Shown one piece after another: positions 53,590 through 63,134 of a DNA stretch of 64,000 nt. Below the pieces are notes generated by a model, which was given only the letters and a program-made list of their open reading frames with translations, searched no databases and was not told where the DNA came from. Both the position numbers and the translations under genes were made by a program. Source of the DNA: Thauera sedimentorum (GTDB lineage Bacteria > Pseudomonadota > Gammaproteobacteria > Burkholderiales > Rhodocyclaceae); NCBI RefSeq assembly GCF_014489115.1, contig NZ_JACTAH010000002.1:186001-250000 (forward strand), given 5' to 3'. The first letter of the stretch is position 1. Each line of letters opens with the position of its first letter.

Positions 53590-54147
53590 ATGTTGCGCCG
53601 CGCCCTGCTCCCCGCCCTGTTCGCTCTTTCTGCCACCCTGCTCCCGACCACTACCTCCGCCGACGACACCTCCGCCGCGAGCGGTTTGTTCGCGCACGAG
53701 TTGCGCCGCCTGCATTCGGGCGAGGTGGTACGCCTGGCCGACCGCCTGGCGGGGCAGCCGGTGCTCATCGTCAATACCGCCAGCCACTGCGGCTTTACCA
53801 GCCAGTTCCGCGAGCTGGAGGCGATCCACCAGCAGTACAAGGACAAGGGCCTGCGGGTGGCCGGTTTCGCGTCGGACGACTTCGACCAGGAGGCCGACAA
53901 CGAGGAGAAGGCGGCGGAGGTGTGCTACCTGAACTACGGGGTGACTTTCGACATGTTCGCGCCGATCCACGTGCGCGGCGCGCAGGCGCATCCGCTGTTC
54001 CGCGAACTGGCGCGCCGTTCGGAGGCCCCGGCGTGGAACTTCCACAAGTATCTGGTGGACCGCGACGGCCGGGTGGTGGCGACCTTCCCGAGCAAGGTGA
54101 AGCCGGATGCGGCGGAGGTGCGTGCGGCGATCGAACGCTTGCTTTGA
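53590..54147 (+). CDS. Exported glutathione peroxidase family protein
   Basis: A 185-residue peroxidase with a signal peptide (about 1-24, ending TSADD region), so it acts in the periplasm. The catalytic motif NTASHCGFTSQF has Cys in place of selenocysteine; the Gln is replaced relative to GPx1 and the Trp region reads APAWNFHKYLVDRDG. It probably uses thioredoxin-like donors to reduce hydroperoxides. Start ATG 53590 behind GGAGACACC. It lies next to the defence island but its GC content is that of the chromosome. Confidence 0.9.
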   Translation: MLRRALLPALFALSATLLPTTTSADDTSAASGLFAHELRRLHSGEVVRLADRLAGQPVLIVNTASHCGFTSQFRELEAIHQQYKDKGLRVAGFASDDFDQEADNEEKAAEVCYLNYGVTFDMFAPIHVRGAQAHPLFRELARRSEAPAWNFHKYLVDRDGRVVATFPSKVKPDAAEVRAAIERLL

Positions 54148-54260
54148 GCGGGGGAGCCGGCGCTCGCCCGCGAGTCCCTGCGTGACCCGCCGGACGCGGT
54201 CGAACGGTAGGCCGGGTCGTTATAGACTTCCGGCTTTCGTTCATTCGCCACCGTGACCGC

Positions 54261-54761
54261 ATGAGTACCGATACCGCCGTCGCCGCCCTCGGCTCCCGCG
54301 CCCGCGTCGAAGCCGCCCTGCGCGCGCTCGACATGCCGAGCGAGATCGTCGAGTTCGCAACACCCACCCGCAGCAGCGCGGAGGCGGCCGCGGCCATCGG
54401 CTGCGAGGTAGCGCAGATTGCCAAATCGGTGGTGTTCCGCGGCAGGGAGTCCGATGCCTGCATCGTGGTCATCGCCAGCGGCGCCGACCGCATCGACGAA
54501 AAGAAGCTGGCCGCCGAACTGGGCGAGAAGGTCGGCCGCGCGGACGCCGATTTCGTGCGGCAGCGCACCGGCTTTGCCATTGGCGGGGTGTCGCCGGTGG
54601 GTCACGCCGGCGAGGTGATCTTGCTGGTCGACCGCGCGCTGTGGGCGCTGGACCCGATCTGGGCCGCGGCCGGCACGCCCAACGCGGTGTTCCGCCTGGC
54701 AGCCGACGACCTGCACCGCATCCCGGGCATCCGCGTCGTGGATGTCCGCCAGGCGGACTGA
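54261..54761 (+). CDS. YbaK/EbsC-family aminoacyl-tRNA deacylase
   Basis: A 166-residue editing-domain protein. Hallmarks are AQIAKSVVFRG with the key Lys, VIASGADRIDEKKLAAELG, GFAIGGVSPVGH, and the C-terminal TPNAVFRLAADDL. By family it removes mischarged amino acids from tRNA(Pro) or tRNA(Cys). The stop is immediately followed by the cupin gene (1 base between), so they are co-translated. Confidence 0.9.
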   Translation: MSTDTAVAALGSRARVEAALRALDMPSEIVEFATPTRSSAEAAAAIGCEVAQIAKSVVFRGRESDACIVVIASGADRIDEKKLAAELGEKVGRADADFVRQRTGFAIGGVSPVGHAGEVILLVDRALWALDPIWAAAGTPNAVFRLAADDLHRIPGIRVVDVRQAD

Positions 54762-54762
54762 G

Positions 54763-55095
54763 ATGCCGGCGCCGCCGCTCTTCGGCAATCTCCTCGCCAA
54801 GCTCCCCCCGCCCGGCGACGAGGAAGCCTTCGAAACCCTGCTCGACACCCCGCACTGCCGCATCGAGCGCATCGTCTCGCACGGGCACGCCAGCCCGCCG
54901 GACTTCTGGTACGAGCAGCCGGGCGACGAGTGGGTGATGCTGGTGCAGGGCAGCGCGGCGCTGGCCTTCGACGACGGGCGCACGGTGGCGCTGGCGGCGG
55001 GCGACTGGGTGATGATTCCGGCGCGCTGCCGGCACCGGGTGGCCGCCACCGGGCCGGCCACGGTATGGCTGGCGGTGCATATGCCGTCGGCGTGA
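54763..55095 (+). CDS. Cupin-domain protein
   Basis: A 110-residue single-domain cupin. Motif 1 is degenerate (RIVSHGHASPPDFWYEQPGDEWVMLVQGS) and motif 2 reads LAAGDWVMIPARCRHRV with its His. It belongs to the small family of metal-binding cupins of unknown function that often follow ybaK-like genes in betaproteobacteria. Start ATG 54763. Confidence 0.8.
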   Translation: MPAPPLFGNLLAKLPPPGDEEAFETLLDTPHCRIERIVSHGHASPPDFWYEQPGDEWVMLVQGSAALAFDDGRTVALAAGDWVMIPARCRHRVAATGPATVWLAVHMPSA

Positions 55096-55161
55096 AAGCC
55101 GCAACCGTGCGCCCGGCCACGCGGCAGGACACAAAGGCGGCCGTGCGCGACAGCGAACGCT

Positions 55162-55167
55162 TATAAT
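55162..55167 (+). promoter_or_regulatory. Candidate -10 for the serine-hydrolase gene and downstream cluster
   Basis: TATAAT, a perfect -10 hexamer, lies about 85 bases ahead of the serine-hydrolase start. No strong -35 is visible at 16-18 bases. It is the last promoter-like site I see before the biosynthetic genes. Confidence 0.42.
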
Positions 55168-55252
55168 CCGCGCAGTTTCCAATTTTTACAAAGTCGTCCC
55201 CGGATGCGCCAGGACACGCGGCGCCCGGTGACGGCTTTTGTCCGTCGCGCGC

Positions 55253-57049
55253 ATGAGTCTCAAATCCGTCCTTCACCGGCAGGCCAGCCGCCTGCTGCTC
55301 GCCCTCGCCGTCGCGGTGCTCGCCGGCTGTGCCAGCGCGCCGCCCAAGCCCGCGGAGCTCGCCCGCGGCGACTACCGCTACGCGCGGGACTACATCTCCT
55401 GGCTGATCGAGCGCGAGATGCGCGCCAACGACATCACCGGCCTGTCGGTCGGCCTGGTGGACGGCCAGCAGCTGGTGTGGGCCGAGGGCTTCGGCTTCGA
55501 GGACGTGGAGAAGGCCGTCGCGGCCAGCGCGCACACTCGCTACCGCCTGGGTTCGATTGCCAAAGTGCTCACCGCCACCGCGGCGATGCAGCTGGCCGAG
55601 CAGGGGCGCATGGACATCGACCGTCCGCTGGCCGACTACCTGCCCGGTTTCGCCATCCGCAGCCGCTTCCCCGGCGCCGGCCCGGTGACCCCGCGCAACA
55701 TCATGCACCACCACTCCGGCCTGCCCTCCAACCACCTCAACGGCATGCTGGGCGGCGAGCCGGCGCCGATCGCGTCGCTGGTCGGCGCGGTGCGCGAGGA
55801 CTACCTCGCCTACCCGCCGGACTTCATCTTCTCCTACTCCAACCTGGCCTACACCCTGCTCGGCGCCAGCATCGAGCACATGGCCGGCATGCCCTTCGCG
55901 CGCCACATGCAGCGCAGCCTGTTCGAGCCGCTGGGCATGCGCGATTCGTCCTTCGAGTCGCGCCCGGCACTCAAGGAATACCGCAAGGGCCAGGCGGTGG
56001 AGCCGATCGCGCTGCGCGACCTGCCCTCCGGCGGGCTGGTGTCCTCGGTGGAGGACATCAGCCGCTTCATGCGCATGGTGCTGGCCGAAGGCCGCGCCGG
56101 GGACCGGCAGATCATCCGCCCCGAGACGCTCGCCGAGATGCTGCGCCCGCAGAACGAGCACGTGGCGCTGGACCTCGACATGCGCATCGGCCTGGGCTGG
56201 ATGTTCAACGGACTGGGCGTGCATCACGGCGGCCCGGTGCCCAACCACGGCGGCACCCTGCTCGACTCGCACAGCCTGATGGCCCTGCTACCCGAGCACG
56301 ACCTGGGCGTGGTGGTGATGGCCAACAGCGGCAGCGCGCAGGCCAGCGTGAAGAAGATCGTCACCGAGCTGCTCACCCTGGCGCTGGAAGCCAAGACCGG
56401 CCTGCGCCCGCCGCCGGAGCCCGCCCCGGTGGCCAGCCGCGCCACCGACGCCGCTGCCGCGGCCGACCTGAGCGATTACGAAGCCTGGTACGACTCCATG
56501 GTCGGCCTGGTGCGGGTCAATGCCGGCGACACCAGCCTGGAGGCCGAAGCCCTCGGCCACACCTTCCAGCTCGACCCGCTCGCGGGCGGCCGCTTCGGCC
56601 TGCGCTACAAGCTGTTCGGCCTGATCCCGGTGAGCGTGGCGCTGTTCGACGACCTGCGCGTGTCGATGACCAACATCGGCGAGCACGAAGTGCTGGTCGG
56701 CCATATCGCCGGCCATCGCATGCTGGTCGGCCAGCGCCTGGAACCCTCGCCCATCCCGCGCAAGCTGCTCGACTACGTGGGTGAATACGAGATCGTCGGC
56801 ACCCCGCCCGGCGGCATGGTGCCGGACCGCCTGGCGCTGCGCCTGGAAGGCGGCCTGCTGGTGGGCGAATGCAGCTTCTCGCAGATGCCCGGCTTCGTGC
56901 TGCGCGCCGCGCTGCAGCCGATCTCCGAGACGGAGGCGATCATCTCCGGGCTGGGCACCGGCAAGGGCGAGACGCTGCGCGTCGTCGGCGGCGAAGGCGA
57001 GCGCCGCCTGCTCTATTCGGGCCTCGAACTGCGCCGCAAGGGCGACTGA
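55253..57049 (+). CDS. Serine-hydrolase lipoprotein (class C beta-lactamase fold)
   Basis: A 598-residue penicillin-binding-protein-like hydrolase. The N-terminus has a lipoprotein signal ending LAGC (Cys near residue 26). The SxxK motif is GSIAKVLT, the YxN motif is FSYSNLAY, and the third motif is near NHGGTLLDS. About 200 C-terminal residues beyond the catalytic domain look like a lipocalin-type beta-barrel. I use ATG 55253; five residues earlier is another ATG. It ends 10 bases before the resorcinol-type gene, so it may be part of that operon. Substrate unknown. Confidence 0.85.
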   Translation: MSLKSVLHRQASRLLLALAVAVLAGCASAPPKPAELARGDYRYARDYISWLIEREMRANDITGLSVGLVDGQQLVWAEGFGFEDVEKAVAASAHTRYRLGSIAKVLTATAAMQLAEQGRMDIDRPLADYLPGFAIRSRFPGAGPVTPRNIMHHHSGLPSNHLNGMLGGEPAPIASLVGAVREDYLAYPPDFIFSYSNLAYTLLGASIEHMAGMPFARHMQRSLFEPLGMRDSSFESRPALKEYRKGQAVEPIALRDLPSGGLVSSVEDISRFMRMVLAEGRAGDRQIIRPETLAEMLRPQNEHVALDLDMRIGLGWMFNGLGVHHGGPVPNHGGTLLDSHSLMALLPEHDLGVVVMANSGSAQASVKKIVTELLTLALEAKTGLRPPPEPAPVASRATDAAAAADLSDYEAWYDSMVGLVRVNAGDTSLEAEALGHTFQLDPLAGGRFGLRYKLFGLIPVSVALFDDLRVSMTNIGEHEVLVGHIAGHRMLVGQRLEPSPIPRKLLDYVGEYEIVGTPPGGMVPDRLALRLEGGLLVGECSFSQMPGFVLRAALQPISETEAIISGLGTGKGETLRVVGGEGERRLLYSGLELRRKGD

Positions 57050-57058
57050 GCGCCGGCC

Positions 57059-57994
57059 ATGAAGCGCGTCCTCGTCGTTCATTACTCGCAGTCCGGCCAG
57101 CTCGGCCAGATCGCCGGCAACATCGCCGCGCCGCTGCGCGCGGCCGGCGTGGAGGTGGTGGAGGAGATCCTGCGCCCGCGCGAGCCCTACCCCTTCCCCT
57201 GGCCGTTCTTCGACTTCCTCGACGCCTTCCCCGAGACCTTCCGCCTCGACCCGCCGCCCAACCATCCGCCGGCGGCCGACCCGGACACGCCCTTCGACCT
57301 GGTCATCCTCGCCTACCAGGTGTGGTTCCTGTCGCCGGCCATGCCGATGACCGCCTTCCTGCAAAGCGCCGAAGGCCGCCGCCTGGTCGCTGGCCGCCCG
57401 GTGGTCACCGTGGTGGCCTGCCGCAACATGTGGCTGGGCGCGCAGGAAAAGATGGCAAAGCTGGTGGCGGATGCCGGCGGGCGGCTGATCGACCACATCG
57501 CCTTCACCGACGACGCCCACCCGCTGGCCACCTTCATCACCACGCCGCGCTGGGTGCTCACCGGCCGGCGCGACCGTTTCCTCGGCCTGCCGCCGGCGGG
57601 CGTGGCGCCCGCGGAGATCGCCGGCGCCGAGCGCTTCGGCCGTGCGCTGGCCGAGGCGCTGGCGCGCGACGAGGAGCGCAGCGGCCGTCCGCTGCTCACC
57701 GGCTTGCGCGCGGTGCGCGTGAACCCGCGCCTGATCGTCTCCGAACGCGCCGGGCAGCGCGCCTTCCGGGTGTGGTCCGGCTTCATCCGCCTGTTCGGCA
57801 AGCGCGGCCAGTGGCGCCGCCGCCCGGTGCTGGCGCTGTTCGTCACCTACCTGCTGCTGCTGATCGTCACGGTGGTACCCTTGAGCCTTTTGCTCCAGCG
57901 CGCATTCGCGCCGCTGCTTCGCCCCCGGCTGGACGCCCTGCGCGCGCAGTACGAACAGCCCTCCGGCTCGGGGACGGAACGCCTGCCCTCATGA
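57059..57994 (+). CDS. Flavodoxin-fold protein of the dialkylresorcinol condensing (DarA-like) type
   Basis: A 311-residue protein. The N-terminus [16 protein letters not shown] is a flavodoxin-type FMN-binding loop; [23 protein letters not shown] is the second FMN loop. A strongly hydrophobic segment near the C-terminus ([21 protein letters not shown]) suggests membrane attachment. Proteins of this kind are annotated as dialkylresorcinol condensing enzymes beside DarB-type ketosynthases; what this one does here is inferred. It overlaps the KAS III gene by four bases. Confidence 0.72.
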   Translation: MKRVLVVHYSQSGQLGQIAGNIAAPLRAAGVEVVEEILRPREPYPFPWPFFDFLDAFPETFRLDPPPNHPPAADPDTPFDLVILAYQVWFLSPAMPMTAFLQSAEGRRLVAGRPVVTVVACRNMWLGAQEKMAKLVADAGGRLIDHIAFTDDAHPLATFITTPRWVLTGRRDRFLGLPPAGVAPAEIAGAERFGRALAEALARDEERSGRPLLTGLRAVRVNPRLIVSERAGQRAFRVWSGFIRLFGKRGQWRRRPVLALFVTYLLLLIVTVVPLSLLLQRAFAPLLRPRLDALRAQYEQPSGSGTERLPS

Positions 57995-59142
57995 CCGTCC
58001 GCAACGTCTACATCACCGCCACCGCCGCCGCCCTGCCCAATGCCCCTGTGGGCAACGAGGACATCGAAGCGGTCCTCGGCCTCGTCGGCAACCGCCCCTC
58101 GCGCGCGCGCCGCATCGTGCTGCGCAACAACGGCATCCAGCGCCGCCACTACGCCATCGACCCGGCCACCGGTGCGCCCACCCACAGCAACGCCCAGCTC
58201 ACCGCCGAAGCGGTGCGCGCGCTGGCCGGCGACGGCTTTGCGCTGGACGACATCGAAGCGCTGGTGTGCGGCACCTCGCTGCCCGACCAGCTGATGCCCG
58301 GCCACGGCGTCATGGTGCATGGCGAACTCGGCAACCCCGCCTGTGAGGTGGTGAGCACCGCCGGCATCTGCCTGGCCGGCATGACCGCGCTCAAGCACGC
58401 CTGGCTGTCGGTGGCCGCCGGCGCCACGCGCAACGCGGTGGCCACCGGCTCCGAAGGGTGCTCGCCGGTGCTGCGCGGCGCGCATTTCGCCGCCGAGAAC
58501 GAAGCCCGCGTGGCAGAGCTGGAAAGCCACCCGGAGATCGCCTTCGAGAAGGACTTCCTGCGCTGGATGCTGTCCGACGGCGCCGGCGCGGTGCTGCTGC
58601 AGGACGCGCCGCGCAGGCAGGGCCGCAGCCTGCGCATCGACTGGATCGAGCTGTCCTCGCAGGCCCATGTGCTACCCACCTGCATGTATGCGGGCGCCGA
58701 ACGCAATGAAGACGGCCAGCTCAGCGGCTGGGCGCGTCACACCCCGTCCGAGTGGGCGGCGCAGTCGATCTTTGCCATCAAGCAGGACGTCCGCCTGCTC
58801 AACGAGAACGTGGTGCGCCACACCCTGGAGATCCCGCTCGCCCGGGTGATCGCCAAACGCGGCCTGCACGCGGCGGACATCGACTGGTTCCTGCCGCACA
58901 TGTCCTCGCACTACTTCCGCCAGCCCATCCACGACGCGCTGGCGGGGCTCGGCCTGGCGATTCCCTTCGAGCGCTGGTTCACCAACCTCGCCGACAAGGG
59001 CAACACCGGCTCGGCGTCCATCTTCATCATGCTCGACGAACTCGCCCGCAGCGGCCGGCTCGCCGCCGGCCAGCGCCTGCTGTGCTTCGTCCCCGAGAGC
59101 GGGCGCTTCTCCAGCGCCTTCATGCATCTGACGGTGGTCTAG
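57991..59142 (+). CDS. Beta-ketoacyl-ACP synthase III-like enzyme (DarB-like)
   Basis: 383-residue thiolase-fold condensing enzyme. Catalytic triad: Cys in [12 protein letters not shown], His in [10 protein letters not shown], Asn in [13 protein letters not shown]. It is longer than FabH (about 320) and has an insertion around residues 170-230, a feature of secondary-metabolic members. Together with the preceding flavodoxin-like protein it resembles the DarA/DarB pair that joins two acyl chains into a resorcinol ring. It ends before a REPIN-like repeat. Confidence 0.85.
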   Translation: MTVRNVYITATAAALPNAPVGNEDIEAVLGLVGNRPSRARRIVLRNNGIQRRHYAIDPATGAPTHSNAQLTAEAVRALAGDGFALDDIEALVCGTSLPDQLMPGHGVMVHGELGNPACEVVSTAGICLAGMTALKHAWLSVAAGATRNAVATGSEGCSPVLRGAHFAAENEARVAELESHPEIAFEKDFLRWMLSDGAGAVLLQDAPRRQGRSLRIDWIELSSQAHVLPTCMYAGAERNEDGQLSGWARHTPSEWAAQSIFAIKQDVRLLNENVVRHTLEIPLARVIAKRGLHAADIDWFLPHMSSHYFRQPIHDALAGLGLAIPFERWFTNLADKGNTGSASIFIMLDELARSGRLAAGQRLLCFVPESGRFSSAFMHLTVV

Positions 59143-59168
59143 CACCGTGCGGCACACGGCACAGAACC

Positions 59169-59243
59169 GTAGGAGCGGGCTTGCCCGCGATGCGGCGTCC
59201 TTTGTACCCGGAAGCGCCGCATCGCGGCCAAGGCCGCTCCTAC
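59169..59243. repeat. REPIN-like palindromic repeat, copy 4
   Basis: GTAGGAGCGGGCTTGCCCGC and its inverse-type partner GCGGCCAAGGCCGCTCCTAC enclose about 30 bases, in the gap that splits the biosynthetic cluster. The left arm matches copy 2. Confidence 0.9.
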
Positions 59244-59291
59244 AGGGGGCGCCGGGGCATGTTTCATCAACCGGGCAGCACGAGCCTAGCC

Positions 59292-59696
59292 ATGGATATT
59301 GAGAACGTCCCGCAGGAAGGCAACGCCACCCTCGGCGGCCACCGCAAGGCGATGTACGCGCGCGGCGCGGACGGCCGTCTGGCGCCGGTGGCCTACGCCG
59401 GCTGGGAGGTGGAGGAGATCGTCACCCGTCAGGCGGTGGAGGAACTCGACCGCCTGGCCGCCGACGCCTTGACCCGGGTGCGCGCCGGCTCGGCCTCGCC
59501 GCTGGAATACCACATGTACCGCGCACGCATGGACGACACCCTGCTCGCGCAGACCACCGGCCTGTGGCGCTGGCGGGTACGCCGCCACCTGCGCCCCGAG
59601 GTCTTCCGCCGCCTCTCGCCCACCCTGCTGGCGCGCTACGCCGCCGCGCTGGGGCTCGGCGTCGACCAGCTCACCACCGTCCCGCCGCAAGCATGA
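59292..59696 (+). CDS. Uncharacterised 134-residue protein of the cluster
   Basis: I do not recognise this gene. Predicted to be mostly helical and soluble, with no signal peptide and no Cys; central part rich in charged residues (EVEEIVTRQAVEELDRL, SPLEYHMYRARMDDTLLAQ), then RRHLRPEVFRRLSP and a hydrophobic end. It overlaps the BtrH-domain gene by four bases (ATGA), so it is translated with it and likely acts with it. Start ATG 59292, about 50 bases after the repeat. Confidence 0.7.
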   Translation: MDIENVPQEGNATLGGHRKAMYARGADGRLAPVAYAGWEVEEIVTRQAVEELDRLAADALTRVRAGSASPLEYHMYRARMDDTLLAQTTGLWRWRVRRHLRPEVFRRLSPTLLARYAAALGLGVDQLTTVPPQA

Positions 59697-60687
59697 GCGA
59701 CTTCCAGCATCAGCACGCCTCCCACTGCGAAAGCGGGGTGATGTCGGCCATCGTGCGCCACTACGGCCTGCCGCTGTCCGAGCCGATGGCCTTCGGGCTG
59801 GCCTCCGCGCTGTCCTTCGCCTGGCTGCCTTTCGTCAAGCTCGGCGGACTGCCGCTGGTGGCCTACCGCATGCCGCCGCGCGCCATCATCCGCGGCCTGC
59901 AGAAGCCGCTCGGCCTGCGCATGCGCACCGAGACCTTCCGCGACCCGGCACGCGGCGAGGCGCGCCTGCAGGAGCTGCTGGACGCCGGCCGCGTGGTCGG
60001 CCTGCAGACCTCGGTGTTCTGGCTGCCCTACTTCCCGCAGGACATGCGCTTCCACTTCAACGCCCACAACGTGCTGGCCTACGGGCGGGATGCGGACAGC
60101 GGCGACTACCTGCTCTCCGACCCGGTGTTCGAGGAGCCGATGCGCTGCGCCCCGGCCGACCTCGCCCGCGCCCGCTTCGCCCGCGGCGTGCTGGCGCCCA
60201 AGGGCCTGCTCTACTACCCGGACGGCCAGCCCGCCGAGCCCGACTGGAACAAGGTAATCCCCGCGGCCATCCGCAAGACGGTGCGCGTGATGCTGCGCAC
60301 CCCGGTGCCCATCGTCGGCACCCGCGCCATCGAGCGCGTGGCGCGCGCAGTCGAGCGCCTGCCGGCGGCCGGCGACACCCGCCAGAGCCTGCTCTTCGTC
60401 GGCCACCTGGTGCGCATGCAGGAAGAGATCGGCACCGGCGGCGGCGGTTTCCGCTTCATGTACGCCTCCTTCCTGGAAGAAGCCGCCACCCTCGCCTCGC
60501 GCCCCGCGCTGGCCGAGCAGGCCGCCCGCCTGGTGGAGATCGGCGACGGCTGGCGCGAGTTCGCGCTGGCCGCCGCGCGCATGATCCGCGGGCGCGACGC
60601 CTTCGAGCCCGCCGCGCTCGCCGCCCTGCTGCGCCGCCAGGCCGCCGACGAGCGCGCCTTCTTCGGCGCGCTGGAAAAAGCGCTCGC

Positions 60688-60691
<4 letters not shown>
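59693..60691 (+). CDS. BtrH N-terminal-domain acyltransferase-like protein
   Basis: 332 residues. The first 140 resemble the BtrH N-terminal (papain-like) fold: HASHCESGVMSAIVRHYG carries a candidate nucleophile Cys, QTSVFWLPYFP follows, and FHFNAHNVLAYGRD holds a candidate His. BtrH of butirosin synthesis moves an acyl group from a carrier protein to an amine. Here, next to a dedicated ACP and ketosynthase, transfer of an acyl chain is a reasonable inference. C-terminal part helical. Overlaps neighbours by four bases on both sides. Confidence 0.75.
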
Positions 60692-61614
<923 letters not shown>

Positions 61615-61616
61615 GG

Positions 61617-62864
61617 ATGGCCATGGCACATCGACTGCTCGTCCGCCTCGCCGCCCTGTGGCAGAAGGAAACCCTGGCCCTGCTGCGCGACCGCCACGGT
61701 CTGGCGGCGCTGTTCCTGATGCCGATGATCTTCATCCTGGTGATGTCGCTGGCCCTGCGCGACGCCTTCGACGCCGGCGCGGCCACCGATCTGGGCTACG
61801 CCATCGTCGACCTCGACGACAGCCCCACATCGCGCCAGTACGCCGAACGCCTGCGCCGCCTGCTCACCTTCCGCGACAGCGGCACGCTGGCCGACGAGGC
61901 CGCCGCCCGGCAAGCCCTGCGCAGCGGCGAGATCGGCTTCGCGCTGGTGCTGCCCGCCGGCTTCGCCGCCGCCCAGCCTGACGGCGCCCAGGCGCGCGGC
62001 ACCGAGCGCCCTGCGCTGCGCCTGCTGGTCGACCCGGTGGTGCCGCAGGCGCTGCAGACCGCCTTCCGCCTGCACGCCGAGGCCGAACTCGGCCGCTTCC
62101 AGGCCGAGCTGCTGATGCACCGCCTGGGCCGCGCGCTGATGATCCCCGAACTGCAGAGCCTCGATCCGGCGGCCCACGCGCTGCCGGTCGCGGTGATCGC
62201 CGCGGCGGGGCGCGGTGGCGAGGACAGGGCCATGCCCAGCTCGGTGCAGCAGAGCGTGCCGGCCTGGCTGATCTTCTCGATGTTCTTCGTCGTCATCCCA
62301 CTCTCTGCGGTATTCATCGCCGAACGCCAGCACGGCACCCTGCAGCGCCTCGCGAGCCAGCAGGTGCCCTTCGGCCTGATCCTCGCCGGCAAGCTGCTGC
62401 CCTTCTTCGTGGTGAACCAGATCCAGGCGGTGCTGATGGTGCTGGTCGGCCGCCACCTGGTGCCGCTGGCCGGCGGCGAGGCCCTCGTCCTGCCCGCGGG
62501 CGCCGCGGCATGGGCGGCGCTGTGGCTGATCTCCGCCGCCGCCAGCCTGGCCGCGGTGGGCTGGGCGCTGCTGATCGCCAGCCTGGCGCGCACCACCGAG
62601 CAGGCCACGGTGATCGGCGGCGTCGGCAACATCCTGATGGGCGCGATTGGCGGCATCATGGTGCCCGCCTTCTTCATGCCCGACTTCATGCAGCAACTGG
62701 CCCAGCTCTCGCCCATGGCCTGGGCGCTGGAGGGCTTCCACCGCGTGCTGCTGCAACACGGCGGCCTCGGCGACGTGCTCGGCCCCGCCGCCGCCCTGCT
62801 CGGCTTTGCGCTGGCCGCGCTCGGCGTGGCCGTCCTGATGAATCTGCGCTCCCGCTCCCGATGA
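61617..62864 (+). CDS. ABC-2 type permease
   Basis: A 415-residue membrane protein: one N-terminal helix, a large extracytoplasmic domain (about 50-210), then five helices, the layout of ABC-2/YhhJ-like permeases. Loop GQ-like region ERQHGTLQRLASQQVPFGLILAGK is the family's coupling segment. Start ATG 61617 or 61623. It ends overlapping the ACP start by four bases (ATGA). Confidence 0.9.
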   Translation: MAMAHRLLVRLAALWQKETLALLRDRHGLAALFLMPMIFILVMSLALRDAFDAGAATDLGYAIVDLDDSPTSRQYAERLRRLLTFRDSGTLADEAAARQALRSGEIGFALVLPAGFAAAQPDGAQARGTERPALRLLVDPVVPQALQTAFRLHAEAELGRFQAELLMHRLGRALMIPELQSLDPAAHALPVAVIAAAGRGGEDRAMPSSVQQSVPAWLIFSMFFVVIPLSAVFIAERQHGTLQRLASQQVPFGLILAGKLLPFFVVNQIQAVLMVLVGRHLVPLAGGEALVLPAGAAAWAALWLISAAASLAAVGWALLIASLARTTEQATVIGGVGNILMGAIGGIMVPAFFMPDFMQQLAQLSPMAWALEGFHRVLLQHGGLGDVLGPAAALLGFALAALGVAVLMNLRSRSR

Positions 62865-63124
62865 CCCTCAAAGACGAACTCAAGCAGCTCATCGTCGACG
62901 CCTGCGACCGCGACTGCGACCCCGCAACGATCACCGACGACGAAATCCTCTTCGGCCCCGAGGCGCCGCTCGCCCTCGACTCGCTCGACGCCCTGCAGCT
63001 CTCCATGGCCATCCAGAAGAAGTACGGCCTGCGCCTGACCGACAGCAAGGACACCCGCCGCATCCTCGCCAGCGTCGGCGCGCTGGCCGAGCATCTGGAA
63101 GCCTTCCTGGCTGCGCGCGCGTGA
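62861..63124 (+). CDS. Acyl carrier protein
   Basis: An 87-residue carrier protein, with the phosphopantetheine attachment Ser in LALDSLDALQLS (near residue 43) and acidic helices around it. It is overlapped with the permease gene and 10 bases before the ketosynthase, so it is a dedicated carrier, not the fatty acid ACP. The DSLD motif is the standard modification site. Confidence 0.9.
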   Translation: MTLKDELKQLIVDACDRDCDPATITDDEILFGPEAPLALDSLDALQLSMAIQKKYGLRLTDSKDTRRILASVGALAEHLEAFLAARA

Positions 63125-63134
63125 AGGCAATGCA

